Source: Nocardia brasiliensis NBRC 14402
GTDB taxonomy: Bacteria > Actinomycetota > Actinomycetes > Mycobacteriales > Mycobacteriaceae
NCBI RefSeq assembly: GCF_000308475.2
Contig: NZ_BAFT02000083.1
Coordinates: 1-64,000 of the forward strand
Direction of reading: 5' to 3'
DNA: 64,000 bases
Part shown: positions 48,529 to 57,499 of the stretch, one piece after another
Position numbering within the stretch: position 1 is the stretch's first letter
How the letters are laid out: the number at the start of each line of letters is the position of its first letter
Program-made: the position numbers and the translations under genes
The notes under the pieces: generated by a model
Told to the model about the DNA's origin: nothing
What the model saw: the letters and a program-made list of their open reading frames with translations, nothing else
Database searches by the model: none

Positions 48529-50364
48529 ATGAGGCCTGAGTTCGCGGTGTCCGCACGGGGTTCCGAAGGTGGTGGCGCCGCACTGGATCAGGTCGCGCTG
48601 CTGACCGGTGCGGCGCTGGTGGTCGCCGCGGGTCTGTTCGTGGTGGCGTATCTGCATCGGACTCGGCGCATCACCTGGTTGCAGGCGAGCGCGGATCGGC
48701 TCGGTGCGTACAGCAATCGCCCCGGCTGGGTCGCGTTGCCGCTCACGCTGTTCCTCACCACTATCCTGACCGCGCTGGTCGGCTTCATCTGGGATGTCAG
48801 TCTGCACGTCGGCAAGGGCAGAGACGAAGGGCCGCTGGCCAATCCGGCGCACTACTTCATCCTGATCGGGCTGTTCTTCTTGTTCATCGCGGGGATGACG
48901 GCCGTGGTCCTGCCGCTCGACGAGAAGCCGGGCCCGGCCGCCATCCGGATCACCCGCACCTGGTACGCGCCGGTCGGCGGGGTGCTCATGGCCGCGGTCG
49001 GGCTGTACGCGCTGATCGGCTTCCCGCTCGACGACGTCTGGCACCGACTGTTCGGCCAGGACGTCACCCTGTGGGGCCCAACTCATCTCATGCTGATCGG
49101 CGGCGCGGGTTTGTCGTTGGTGGCGGTGCTGCTGCTGGAATTCGAGGGCCGGCTGGACCGGCCGGATCCCGAGCGGGTGGACGGGCGCTGGCTGTGGCTC
49201 GGACGGGTGTTCGCCTTCGGCGGCCTGCTGATCGGATTGTCGGTGTATCAGGTCGAATTCGACTTCGGCGTCGAGCAGTTCCGCTTCGTCTTCCAGCCGA
49301 TGCTGATCACGGCGGCGGGGACGGTGGCCCTGGTGGGCGCGCGCTACACCCTCGGCCGCGGCAGTGCCCTGGTCGCGGTGGTGTTCGCCCTCGTGGTCCG
49401 CAGCCTCGTCGCCATGCTGGTCGGCCCGGTGCTCGGCGAACCGCACAACATCTTCCCGCTCTACCTCGGCATCGCCGTGGTGGTGGAGCTGATGGCGCTG
49501 CTGCCGCTGTCCGGCAGGCCGCTGTGGTGGGGCGCGCTCACCGGGCTGGCCGCCGCCACCGCCGGGCTCTGGCTCGATTCACTGTGGATCCAGCGCGCAT
49601 TCGTCAACAGCTGGCCCGCGAGCATGTGGCCGGAGCTGCTGCTGATGTCGGTGCCGGTGGGCGTGGCCGGCGGGGTGCTCGGCGCACTGTTCGGTCTCGT
49701 GCTCTGCGGTGAGCCGATACCGAGACCCGCGGTGCGGCGCTCGATCGTGCTGCTCGCGGTCCTGATCGCCGGCCTGGCCACCGCGAACGGACTGCGCACC
49801 GAGGTGCCGGAGCAGGCGGGCGCGACCGTCCGGGTACAGGACGCCGACCCGGTGCGTGGCGGGCGGATGGTCACCCTCGATCTCACCCTGACGCCGACGG
49901 ACGTGGTCGGCGACGACCCCGAATGGGTGCAGGTGCTCGCCTGGCAGGGCGGCGTCGGCCCGGACAGCCCGGGCCGCGGACTCGTCGTCGACCAGTTGCG
50001 GCTGGTCGAGCCCGGGCACTACCGCAGCACCAGACCCGTTCCGGCTTACGGCAACTGGAAGACGGTGTTGCGGGTGCACGACGGCCGGATGCTGGCGGCT
50101 CTGCCGATCTATCTGCCGGACGACCGCGGCATCGACGCGGCGGGCGTGCCCGCACCGGACGAGTTCACCCGCCCGTTCGTCTCGGAGATCACCGTGCTGC
50201 AGCGGGAGCGCTCGTTCGATCATCCGGCCTGGCTGCTCGCGGCCGCCTCGCTGGTCGTACTGGTCTGCTCGCTGCTCGTGATCGGCGCGCTCTCCTGGGG
50301 CGCGGCCCGGATCAACCTCGCGTATCGCAGTGACGTCCGCGCGCCGCAGCCGGTCCGGTCATGA
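48529..50364 (+). CDS. Multipass membrane protein of unknown function, operon gene 1
   Basis: A 611-residue protein with about 12-13 hydrophobic segments in the first 430 residues, then an exposed domain of about 150 residues (VRVQDADPVRGGRMVTLDLTLTPTDVVGDD..., GNWKTVLRVHDGRMLAALPIYLPDD) and a final membrane helix. The ATG at 48529 is chosen because AGAGAGAG lies eight bases upstream; a GTG three codons earlier is possible. I do not recognise a function. Its stop overlaps the next ATG (ATGA), and the operon includes a small membrane protein, a lipoprotein and another multipass protein, suggesting a membrane complex. Confidence 0.85.
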   Translation: MRPEFAVSARGSEGGGAALDQVALLTGAALVVAAGLFVVAYLHRTRRITWLQASADRLGAYSNRPGWVALPLTLFLTTILTALVGFIWDVSLHVGKGRDEGPLANPAHYFILIGLFFLFIAGMTAVVLPLDEKPGPAAIRITRTWYAPVGGVLMAAVGLYALIGFPLDDVWHRLFGQDVTLWGPTHLMLIGGAGLSLVAVLLLEFEGRLDRPDPERVDGRWLWLGRVFAFGGLLIGLSVYQVEFDFGVEQFRFVFQPMLITAAGTVALVGARYTLGRGSALVAVVFALVVRSLVAMLVGPVLGEPHNIFPLYLGIAVVVELMALLPLSGRPLWWGALTGLAAATAGLWLDSLWIQRAFVNSWPASMWPELLLMSVPVGVAGGVLGALFGLVLCGEPIPRPAVRRSIVLLAVLIAGLATANGLRTEVPEQAGATVRVQDADPVRGGRMVTLDLTLTPTDVVGDDPEWVQVLAWQGGVGPDSPGRGLVVDQLRLVEPGHYRSTRPVPAYGNWKTVLRVHDGRMLAALPIYLPDDRGIDAAGVPAPDEFTRPFVSEITVLQRERSFDHPAWLLAAASLVVLVCSLLVIGALSWGAARINLAYRSDVRAPQPVRS

Positions 50365-50549
50365 ACACGGACAGCACGGTGCTGGCCGGTCATTCGATGC
50401 TGCTGGCGATTCCGGCGTTCGTGCCCGCGCTCGCGGTGGTCGGCGTGATCCTGGTGATCGCGGCGCGTGATCGCCGGGCCGAACGGCGCGAGAACCGGCG
50501 AGCGACCGGGGAGAACGCGGAACCGCCTGGCAGAGAGGAGAACCCGTGA
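50361..50549 (+). CDS. Small single-helix membrane protein, operon gene 2
   Basis: A 62-residue protein with one hydrophobic helix (MLLAIPAFVPALAVVGVILVIAA) and a short charged cytoplasmic tail (RDRRAERRENRRATGE). Its start overlaps gene 1 and its stop overlaps gene 3 by four bases each. Its size and position suggest an accessory subunit of the membrane assembly. Confidence 0.75.
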   Translation: MNTDSTVLAGHSMLLAIPAFVPALAVVGVILVIAARDRRAERRENRRATGENAEPPGREENP

Positions 50550-50944
50550 CGCACACAGGCCGATGGAGCGGACTGGCGGCGATCGCCGCCGCGGTCACCG
50601 CGGTGACGGGGTGCGGGGTGAGCTCCGAGTCGCCCGCCGAGCGCACCGCCGCGAGCATCTCGATCGACCGCCCCGCGGAGGTGCGGATCGCCGTCCGGAT
50701 CGCGGGCGGGACGGTGACGCCGACGAACACCAGAACCGAGGCCAGGCTGTATCAACCGATCATCGTCGAACTCGACAGCGACGCCGCCGATGAACTGCAT
50801 GTGCATGCGGAACCGGGTCAGACCTTCCCGGTCGAGGCACGGGCCGGACAGGAGTTCCGCTTCATCGTCACGGTGCCCGGCCGCGTGGACATCGAACTGC
50901 ACCGGGCGGGCAAGACCATCACCACCCTGCTGATCCGGCAGTGA
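50546..50944 (+). CDS. Cupredoxin-like lipoprotein, operon gene 3
   Basis: A 132-residue lipoprotein (GTG start at 50546; lipobox VTGC, Cys22). The mature part looks like a cupredoxin-type beta-sandwich: RIAVRIAGGTVTPTNTRTEARLYQPIIVELDSDAADELHVH, then GQEFRFIVTVPGRVDIELHRAGKTITTLLIR, as in EfeO-type domains. Only HVH is visible as a possible metal ligand and there is no Cys/Met copper site, so copper binding is doubtful. It is coupled on both sides (GTGA overlaps). Confidence 0.75.
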   Translation: MTHTGRWSGLAAIAAAVTAVTGCGVSSESPAERTAASISIDRPAEVRIAVRIAGGTVTPTNTRTEARLYQPIIVELDSDAADELHVHAEPGQTFPVEARAGQEFRFIVTVPGRVDIELHRAGKTITTLLIRQ

Positions 50945-52281
50945 CGCGGCCGCTGGCGCACGGACTGAACGGCGCGGGGGATCTGCCGATTCCGTTGACC
51001 TACGCCCTCATCGGAGCCGCGTGGGCCCTGACCTTCTCGTTCGCGATCCTGCTCGTCGCCTGGCGCAGACCCCGGCTGGACCCGGACGGGCCCGACCTGC
51101 TGCTGCCCGCCCCCGTGCGCACGGTGCTCGACGCGCGTCCCGTCCGGATCGCGATCGCTGTGCCGAGCGTTCTGGCCGCCGTGCTGATCGCGCTGGTGGC
51201 CGTGTTCGGTTCCTCGTCGCCGCAGCACAATCCGGTGCCGGGAGTGCTCTATATATACGTGTGGGTCGGGGTGATGCTCGCATCGTTGGTGTTCGGTCCG
51301 GTCTGGCAGATCGTGTCCCCGGTGCGAGCGGTGCATCGGTTCGGCTGTGCCGTGCTGGGCCGCGATCCCGGACGTGGTGTCCGCGCCTATCCGGAGGCGT
51401 GGGGTTACCGGCCGGCCGTGCTCGGGTTGTTCGCGTTCGTCTGGCTGGAGCTGGCGTCCCCTGCGCCGGGTTCGGTTGCCGCCGTGGGCTGGTGGCTGCT
51501 CGGCTATGTCGTGCTCACCCTGGCCGGGCTGGTGCTGTTCGGCACGACCTGGGCCGAACGCGGGGATCCGTTCGAGGTGTACAGCAGCCTGCTCGCCCGG
51601 CTCAGCCCGCTCGGTCGCAGGTCCGCGACGGGTGCGCCGGTGCTGCGGTGGCCGTTGCACAACCTGGCGGGGACGCCGGTGCGGCCCGGGGCGGTGGCGC
51701 TCGCGGCGACCCTGCTCGGATCCACCGCGTTCGACAGTCTTTCCGCGTTGCCCGGCTGGCGCGAGCTGGTCGATACGCTCGGTGGCGCTTCGGTTTTCGC
51801 CGCGACGCTGGTCCGCACCGGTGGCCTGCTCACCGTCATCGCCGTGGTGGGCCTGCTGTTCGCCGGCGCCGCCCGCGCCACCGGCGGCCTGTCCCGGGCC
51901 GAGCGTGCCCGGCTGCCCGGTCTGCTCGTGCACAGCATCACGCCGATCGTCGCCGGTTATATCGTCGCGCACTACCTGACTTTTCTCGTCGAGAAAGGTC
52001 AGGCGACGGCGTTGCTGTTCGCGGATCCGTTCCAGCGCGGCTGGGATATCGCCGGTCTCGGGCACCACCGGGTGGTCTACCTGCTGTCCGCGCATCCTGC
52101 CGTGTTGGCCGGGGTGAAGGTGCTCGCCGTGCTGGCCGGGCACGTGCTCGGGGTGACCGCCGCGCACGATCGCTGCCTGCGCGTGCTGCCCCCGGCACAG
52201 CGCGCCACCGGTCAGCTCGCACTCATGCTGACCATGGTCGGCTTCACCTTCACCGGGCTGTACCTGCTGTTCGGCGGATGA
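50941..52281 (+). CDS. Multipass membrane protein, operon gene 4 (resembles proteins annotated fenitrothion hydrolase)
   Basis: A 446-residue protein with about 10-11 hydrophobic segments, starting AHGLNGAGDLPIPLTYALIGAAWALTFSFAILLVAWRRPRLD. This opening is familiar from actinobacterial proteins labelled fenitrothion hydrolase (FedB-like), a label I consider weak because no hydrolase motif is visible. Histidines occur in several helices (IVAHYLTFLVEKGQ, GLGHHRVVYLLSAHP) and could bind metal or heme. The stop at 52281 directly abuts the stop of the convergent ABC-permease gene. Confidence 0.8.
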   Translation: MTRPLAHGLNGAGDLPIPLTYALIGAAWALTFSFAILLVAWRRPRLDPDGPDLLLPAPVRTVLDARPVRIAIAVPSVLAAVLIALVAVFGSSSPQHNPVPGVLYIYVWVGVMLASLVFGPVWQIVSPVRAVHRFGCAVLGRDPGRGVRAYPEAWGYRPAVLGLFAFVWLELASPAPGSVAAVGWWLLGYVVLTLAGLVLFGTTWAERGDPFEVYSSLLARLSPLGRRSATGAPVLRWPLHNLAGTPVRPGAVALAATLLGSTAFDSLSALPGWRELVDTLGGASVFAATLVRTGGLLTVIAVVGLLFAGAARATGGLSRAERARLPGLLVHSITPIVAGYIVAHYLTFLVEKGQATALLFADPFQRGWDIAGLGHHRVVYLLSAHPAVLAGVKVLAVLAGHVLGVTAAHDRCLRVLPPAQRATGQLALMLTMVGFTFTGLYLLFGG

Positions 52282-53562
52282 TCAGCCCGGCACATAGGGT
52301 TCGCCGTCGGCCTTCGGCGGCCGCACCTGGCCCACCGCACCCGCCACGGCGATCACCGTCAGCAGATACGGCGTCATCTGCAGCACCTCGGTCGGGATGG
52401 GCGTCGCCAGCACCTGCAACTGGCCCTGCAACGCCTTGGTGAAACCGAAAAACAGTGCGGCACAGGTCGCGCCGAGCGGATGCCAGCGGCCCATGATCAC
52501 TGCCGCGAGCGCGATGAAACCGTTGCCCGCGGTCATCTCCTTGGTGAAACCGCCGGTGGAGCCGATGGTGAAGTAGGCGCCGCCGAGGCCGGCCACCGCA
52601 CCCGCGAGCAGCACGGCCTGATACCGGACGCGCAGCACCTTGATGCCCACCGTCGCCGCGGCGCGCGGGTGTTCGCCGACCGCCCGGACCCGCAGACCCC
52701 AGCGCGTCCGATACAGCACGTAGCCGATCAGCACGACCGCGACGACCATCGCGTACACCAGCGCGGTCTGATCGAAGACGGTCGGGCCGATGATCGGAAT
52801 CGAGGACAGCACCGGAATCGCGATGGGCTGCAACGTACCCGGGTTGTTGAACCGCGCCGGCCCGTTCGACAGATCACCTAGCTGATCGAACAGGAACCCG
52901 GTGATACCGGTGGCGAAGACCACCAGCACGACGCCGAGCACGATCTGGTTGACCAGGTAGCGGATCGAGAACACCGCGAGCAGCCATGCGACGAACACCC
53001 CGGCGAGTACCGCGGCCACCGCGCCGACCACGAAACTGCCGCTGACCGTGGCGATCAACGCCGCCGCGAACGCACCCGCCAGCAGTTGGCCCTCGATGGC
53101 GATATTGATGACGCCCGCGCGCTCGCACAGCACACCGGCCAGTGCGCCGAGGATCAGCGGGGTGGACAGCGCCAGCGTGCCCTGGATCTGATTGGTGAGC
53201 GGAAAGATCTTGCCCGAGGCGGCCCAGCAGACGAACGTCACCACGAACGCGAAGCCGAAGACGGTGAACAGCAGGCCCGCCCAGCGCCCGGACAGTCCGC
53301 GCCACAGGTGGGCGATCGCGATGCCGAGCGCGAGCACCGACAGCACCAGCGCCGCCGGTTTGGCGGGTACGTCGATATCCGACGGTCCGGCGGCATCCGG
53401 TGCGGCCAAACGGAAGTCGACGATGCCGGATCGGGTATAGAGCGCCAGCGCCACCGCGGTGAGCGCCAGGATCAGCAGCAGGATCCCGAGCCGCAGCCGC
53501 CGATTCCGCTTCTCGGGTGATTCCAGCGGACGGGCGGTGGCCTCGGATGTGGTCGTCACCAT
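52282..53562 (-). CDS. Nucleoside ABC transporter permease (NupQ-like)
   Basis: A 426-residue permease of the BMP-associated (BPD_transp_2) family. After a polar start, about ten helices follow, with the conserved stretches LALSTPLILGALAGVLCERAGVINIAIEGQLL and EHPRAAATVGIKVLRVRYQAVLLAGAVAGLGGAYFTIGSTGGF. The ATG overlaps the stop of the partner permease by one base (TGATG). Together with the other three genes it forms a complete importer for nucleosides or similar solutes. Confidence 0.93.
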   Translation of the reverse strand: MVTTTSEATARPLESPEKRNRRLRLGILLLILALTAVALALYTRSGIVDFRLAAPDAAGPSDIDVPAKPAALVLSVLALGIAIAHLWRGLSGRWAGLLFTVFGFAFVVTFVCWAASGKIFPLTNQIQGTLALSTPLILGALAGVLCERAGVINIAIEGQLLAGAFAAALIATVSGSFVVGAVAAVLAGVFVAWLLAVFSIRYLVNQIVLGVVLVVFATGITGFLFDQLGDLSNGPARFNNPGTLQPIAIPVLSSIPIIGPTVFDQTALVYAMVVAVVLIGYVLYRTRWGLRVRAVGEHPRAAATVGIKVLRVRYQAVLLAGAVAGLGGAYFTIGSTGGFTKEMTAGNGFIALAAVIMGRWHPLGATCAALFFGFTKALQGQLQVLATPIPTEVLQMTPYLLTVIAVAGAVGQVRPPKADGEPYVPG

Positions 53563-54731
53563 CAGTTCCACCCTTTCGCGAGGACGGCGTCCGCACGCTC
53601 GGCCTTGATCCGGAACACGGTGCGCACCACCGCGGGCGCCGCGACCAGCACGACGATCACCGCCTGCAACACGGTGACCAGGGTGAGCGGGGTACCGGTC
53701 GCGGCCTGCATCTCGTTGCCGCCCGCGTTGAGCGCGCCGAACAGCAGTGCGGCGTAGACGGTGCCGATCGGGCTGCCGCGCCCGAGCAGCGCGACGGTGA
53801 TGCCGTCGAAGCCGAACGATCCGGCGATGCCGTTGGTCAGCGGCAGCGCGGTGCCGAGTACCTGCTGCGCGCCGGCGAGTCCGGCAAGACCGCCGGCGAG
53901 GAGCATCGCCAGCCCGTACGCCTTGCCGACGCTCATCCCCGCGGTGCGCGCGGCGTCGGGATTGGCGCCGACGGCGCGCAACCGGAAGCCGAGCGTCGAC
54001 CGGGACAGCAGCCACCAGACGAGTCCGGCCGCGCCGAGCGCCACGAGCAGGCCGAGATGCAGCCGGGTATCGCCGAATCGGGGCAGCTGCGCGGTCTCGT
54101 CGACCACCGGACTGATCGGCTCGTTGCGCCCCGGCCGTTGCAACGTCGAGGTGGTGAGCAACCAGGTGAGCGCGTACAGCGCGACGTAGTTGCCCATGAT
54201 CGTGGTGATCACCTCGTGCGCGCCGGTGCGGGCCTTCAGCAGTCCGGCGAGACCGCCCCACAGCGCGCCGCCCGCGACACCGGCCACTAAGGCGACCACC
54301 ACGTGCAGCACCGGCGGCAGGTGCAGCGCGAAGCCGACCCAGCCCGCGCAGAGCGCCCCGGCGATGAGCTGACCCTGCGCGCCGATATTGAACAGTCCCG
54401 TCCGGAACGCCAGCGTGACCGCCAGCCCCGTGCAGATCAACGGCGTTGCGGCGACCAGGGTTTCGGCGATCTGGTGGGTGCCGCCGAAGGCCCCGAGGAA
54501 CAGCGCCCGGTACGCCTCGCCGACCGCGGTGCCCGCCGCGGACACCGTGTCCAGCGGCCGCGCGAAGAAATAGCCCAGTGCCGCGGTCACATTCGGGTCG
54601 CTGACGATGATCAGCACCGCGCCGACGGCCAGCGCGAGCACCAATGCCAGTGCGCTGACGACGGTCTCGCGTACCCAGGCCCGGCCCGCCGGTCGGCCGT
54701 CGGTCGAATCGCCGCGCGTCGTCCCGGTCAT
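53562..54731 (-). CDS. Nucleoside ABC transporter permease (NupP-like)
   Basis: A 389-residue permease, partner of the one encoded downstream. Typical sequences are TLVAATPLICTGLAVTLAFRTGLFNIGAQGQLI, AHEVITTIMGNYVA and RAVGANPDAARTAGMSVGKAYGLAMLLAGGLAGLAGAQQVLG. Its start overlaps the ATPase stop by four bases (ATGA). Confidence 0.93.
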   Translation of the reverse strand: MTGTTRGDSTDGRPAGRAWVRETVVSALALVLALAVGAVLIIVSDPNVTAALGYFFARPLDTVSAAGTAVGEAYRALFLGAFGGTHQIAETLVAATPLICTGLAVTLAFRTGLFNIGAQGQLIAGALCAGWVGFALHLPPVLHVVVALVAGVAGGALWGGLAGLLKARTGAHEVITTIMGNYVALYALTWLLTTSTLQRPGRNEPISPVVDETAQLPRFGDTRLHLGLLVALGAAGLVWWLLSRSTLGFRLRAVGANPDAARTAGMSVGKAYGLAMLLAGGLAGLAGAQQVLGTALPLTNGIAGSFGFDGITVALLGRGSPIGTVYAALLFGALNAGGNEMQAATGTPLTLVTVLQAVIVVLVAAPAVVRTVFRIKAERADAVLAKGWN

Positions 54732-56239
54732 GCGTCCTCCTCCGGCGCCGCGCCCGCCATCATCAGGCCGAGCCGATCGCGCGGGGTGTCGGGGCCGACG
54801 ACGCCGACGATGCGGCCCCGGTACATGACGATGATGCGGTCCGACAGCGCATAGATCTCGTCCAGCTCGGTGGAGACGATCAGCACCGCGGTGCCCTGAT
54901 CCCGTTCGCGGACAATGCGTTTGTGCACGAACTCGATCGACCCGACATCCAGGCCGCGGGTCGGCTGCCCGGCGATCAGCACCTCGAGTGGCCGCGACAG
55001 TTCCCGGGCCAGCACCACCTTCTGCTGATTGCCGCCGGACAGCGTGCGCACCGGGTCGGCGATCGACCCGGTGCGGATGTCGAACTCCGCGATCCGTTGG
55101 GTGGCATTGCGTTTCACCGCAGCGGGGGAGAGCACGCCGTGCCGGGAGAACTCCGGGCGGTCGATCAGATCGAGCACCAGATTCTCGGCGACGCTGAACG
55201 TGCCGATGATGCCGTCGTGCGAACGATCCTCCGGCACATAGCCGATCCCGGCCGCCAGGTGCTGACGCGGCGAGCGGCCCACCACCTGCCAGCCGCCGAC
55301 GGCCACGGTGCCCGCCACCGGTGTCCGCAGCCCGAGCAGCGCACTGACCAGCTCGGATTGGCCGTTGCCGACCACGCCCGCGATGCCGACGATCTCGCCG
55401 CCGTCGACCCGGAACGACACGTCGTCCACGACGACGGCGCCGGCCGCGTCCACCACGGTCAGCCCGTCGACGACCAGGGTGGGGCCGGTCGGCGCGGCCG
55501 GTGTCTTGGCGACCACCAGCTCGACCGACCTGCCGACCATCAGTTCCGCGAGATCCGTTTCGGCAGTATCGGGTTCGACGGTGCCGACCACCTTGCCGCG
55601 GCGGATGACGGTGATCCGGTCGGCGATCCGGGTGACTTCCTTCAGCTTGTGCGTGATGAAGATGATCGAGGTGCCGTTCGCCGCGATGGCGCGCAGCACC
55701 TCGATCAATTCGTCGATCTCCTGCGGGGTGAGCACAGCGGTCGGCTCGTCGAGGATCAGCACTTCGACGTTGTTGGCCAACGCTTTCAGGATCTCCACCC
55801 GCTGCTGCTCACCGACCGAGAGATCGGCGACCAGCGCGTCCGGGCGCACCGGAAACCCGTACCGCTCGGACAATTCGCGCACCTGCCGCCGCGCGGCCGC
55901 GCGATCGAGCACGGCGAACCCCTTGGTCGGCTCGCGGCCCAGGATGATGTTCTCCGCGACGGTGAACACCGGAACGAGCATGAAATGCTGGTGCACCATG
56001 CCGATTCCGGCATCGATCGCGTCGCTGGGGGACAGGCAGGTCACGGCCTTGCCGTCCAGCAGGATCTCGCCCTCGTCCGGTTGCAGCAGGCCGTAGAGCA
56101 TGTTCATCAACGTGCTCTTGCCCGCCCCGTTCTCGCCGAGCAGGCAGTGGATTTCGCCCGGTTCGACCACCAGGTCGATGTGGTCGTTGGCCAGCAAAGA
56201 ACCGAATCGCTTGGTGAGACCGCGTAATTCGAGCCGCAT
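54728..56239 (-). CDS. Nucleoside ABC transporter ATPase, two-domain (NupO-like)
   Basis: A 503-residue protein with two ATPase domains. The first has a full Walker A (GENGAGKST), signature (LSVGEQQRVEILKAL) and Walker B (VLILDEPTAVLTP). The second has a degenerate loop (GVVGNGQSEL), signature LSGGNQQKV and Walker B with Gln instead of Glu (LIAGQPTRGLD), the normal state in this family. It energises the two permeases. 27 bases separate it from the binding-protein gene. Confidence 0.94.
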   Translation of the reverse strand: MRLELRGLTKRFGSLLANDHIDLVVEPGEIHCLLGENGAGKSTLMNMLYGLLQPDEGEILLDGKAVTCLSPSDAIDAGIGMVHQHFMLVPVFTVAENIILGREPTKGFAVLDRAAARRQVRELSERYGFPVRPDALVADLSVGEQQRVEILKALANNVEVLILDEPTAVLTPQEIDELIEVLRAIAANGTSIIFITHKLKEVTRIADRITVIRRGKVVGTVEPDTAETDLAELMVGRSVELVVAKTPAAPTGPTLVVDGLTVVDAAGAVVVDDVSFRVDGGEIVGIAGVVGNGQSELVSALLGLRTPVAGTVAVGGWQVVGRSPRQHLAAGIGYVPEDRSHDGIIGTFSVAENLVLDLIDRPEFSRHGVLSPAAVKRNATQRIAEFDIRTGSIADPVRTLSGGNQQKVVLARELSRPLEVLIAGQPTRGLDVGSIEFVHKRIVRERDQGTAVLIVSTELDEIYALSDRIIVMYRGRIVGVVGPDTPRDRLGLMMAGAAPEEDA

Positions 56240-56266
56240 ATCGCTCCCCGTGGTGACGGCCGCGGC

Positions 56267-57361
56267 TCACTTGGCTGCGGGCTGGGCCTTCGAGGCCAGC
56301 GTGATCTTCCCGCTCGCGATATCGGCGGCCAGCGCGGTGATCTCGCTCTTCAGCTCGGCGGGTACGACGGAGTCGAACTCGTGGTACGGGGCCAGGCCGA
56401 CGCCCTTGTTGGCCAGCGTGCCGACATAGGCCTGATTGCTGAACTGCTGGTGGAACGCGTCGGTGATCGCCTTCTGCACCGCGACGTCCATCGCCTTCTC
56501 GACGCTGGTGAGCAGCGACGAGCAGTACTCGGCGGCGCTGACACAGCCGTCGGTGTCGACCCAGATCGCGAGGACCTTGCCGCCCGAGGAATGCGCGGCT
56601 TCCAGCGCGCCCAGACCGGCCGGACCGGCCACCGGCAGCACGATGTCGGCGCCCTGGCTGATCAGATCGTTGGCCTTGGTCTTGCCGATGTTCTTGTCCT
56701 GGAAGTCGTTGGTGATCACGCCCTGCTGCGTGGCCTCGTCCCAGCCGAGCAGCTGCACCTGCTTGTTCTTCACCTTGTTGTAGTGCGCGATGCCCTCGGC
56801 GAAGCCGTCCATGAAGATCGCCACGGTGGGGATGTTGATGCCGCCGAACGTGCCGACCTTGCCGGTCTTGGTCTGCGCCGCGGCCAGATAGCCGGCCAGG
56901 AAAGACGGTTGGGCGGAATTGAAGGTCAGCCCCTGCAGGTTCGGCAGCGGCGGGTTCTTCTGGGTATCGGTGTAGGCGTAGTCCACGATCGCGAAGTCGA
57001 TGTCCGGATTGGCCTTCGCGGCGGCGTAGGTCGCGTCGCCCTGCTTGAAGCCGATGGTGACGATGATGTTGCACTTCTGCCGGACCATCGTGTTGATGTT
57101 GGTCGGGTAGTCGTTGTCGGACTTGGACTCCAGCTGTGCCTTCGAGATGCCGAGCGCGGCGACGGCGTCGGTGACGCCCTTGAAGGAGGTCTGGTTGAAC
57201 GACTTGTCGTCGAACTTGCCGGAGTCCGAGACCATGCACGCCTTGAAGTCCTTGGCGCCCGGTTCACCGGCTTTGTCCTGTTCAGCGGGCGGGCTACCGC
57301 ACGCCGCGACGGTCAGCACGAGCACACCGGCGGCGGTGAGGGTGTGTAGCAACCTGCCCAT
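56267..57361 (-). CDS. BMP-family nucleoside-binding lipoprotein
   Basis: A 364-residue substrate-binding lipoprotein (BmpA/Med family). ATG at 57361 with CAGGAGG six bases upstream; lipobox VAAC (Cys21). The family features are DSGKFDDKSFNQTSFKGV, PDIDFAIVDYAY and the VGTFGGINIPTVAIFMDGFAEGI region. First gene of the importer operon. Confidence 0.94.
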   Translation of the reverse strand: MGRLLHTLTAAGVLVLTVAACGSPPAEQDKAGEPGAKDFKACMVSDSGKFDDKSFNQTSFKGVTDAVAALGISKAQLESKSDNDYPTNINTMVRQKCNIIVTIGFKQGDATYAAAKANPDIDFAIVDYAYTDTQKNPPLPNLQGLTFNSAQPSFLAGYLAAAQTKTGKVGTFGGINIPTVAIFMDGFAEGIAHYNKVKNKQVQLLGWDEATQQGVITNDFQDKNIGKTKANDLISQGADIVLPVAGPAGLGALEAAHSSGGKVLAIWVDTDGCVSAAEYCSSLLTSVEKAMDVAVQKAITDAFHQQFSNQAYVGTLANKGVGLAPYHEFDSVVPAELKSEITALAADIASGKITLASKAQPAAK

Positions 57362-57499
57362 TTTTGCCTCCTGAAACGCGATACCCCGCAACCCAACTCA
57401 CCGATCCTGCCGAGGACTGCAGTGGTGGGAGGAGTTTAGGCCGCGAAACCGATCTTGGCGCGGTTTCGCGGACCTTCGCGGCGGGAGCGCCCCGGGCGG

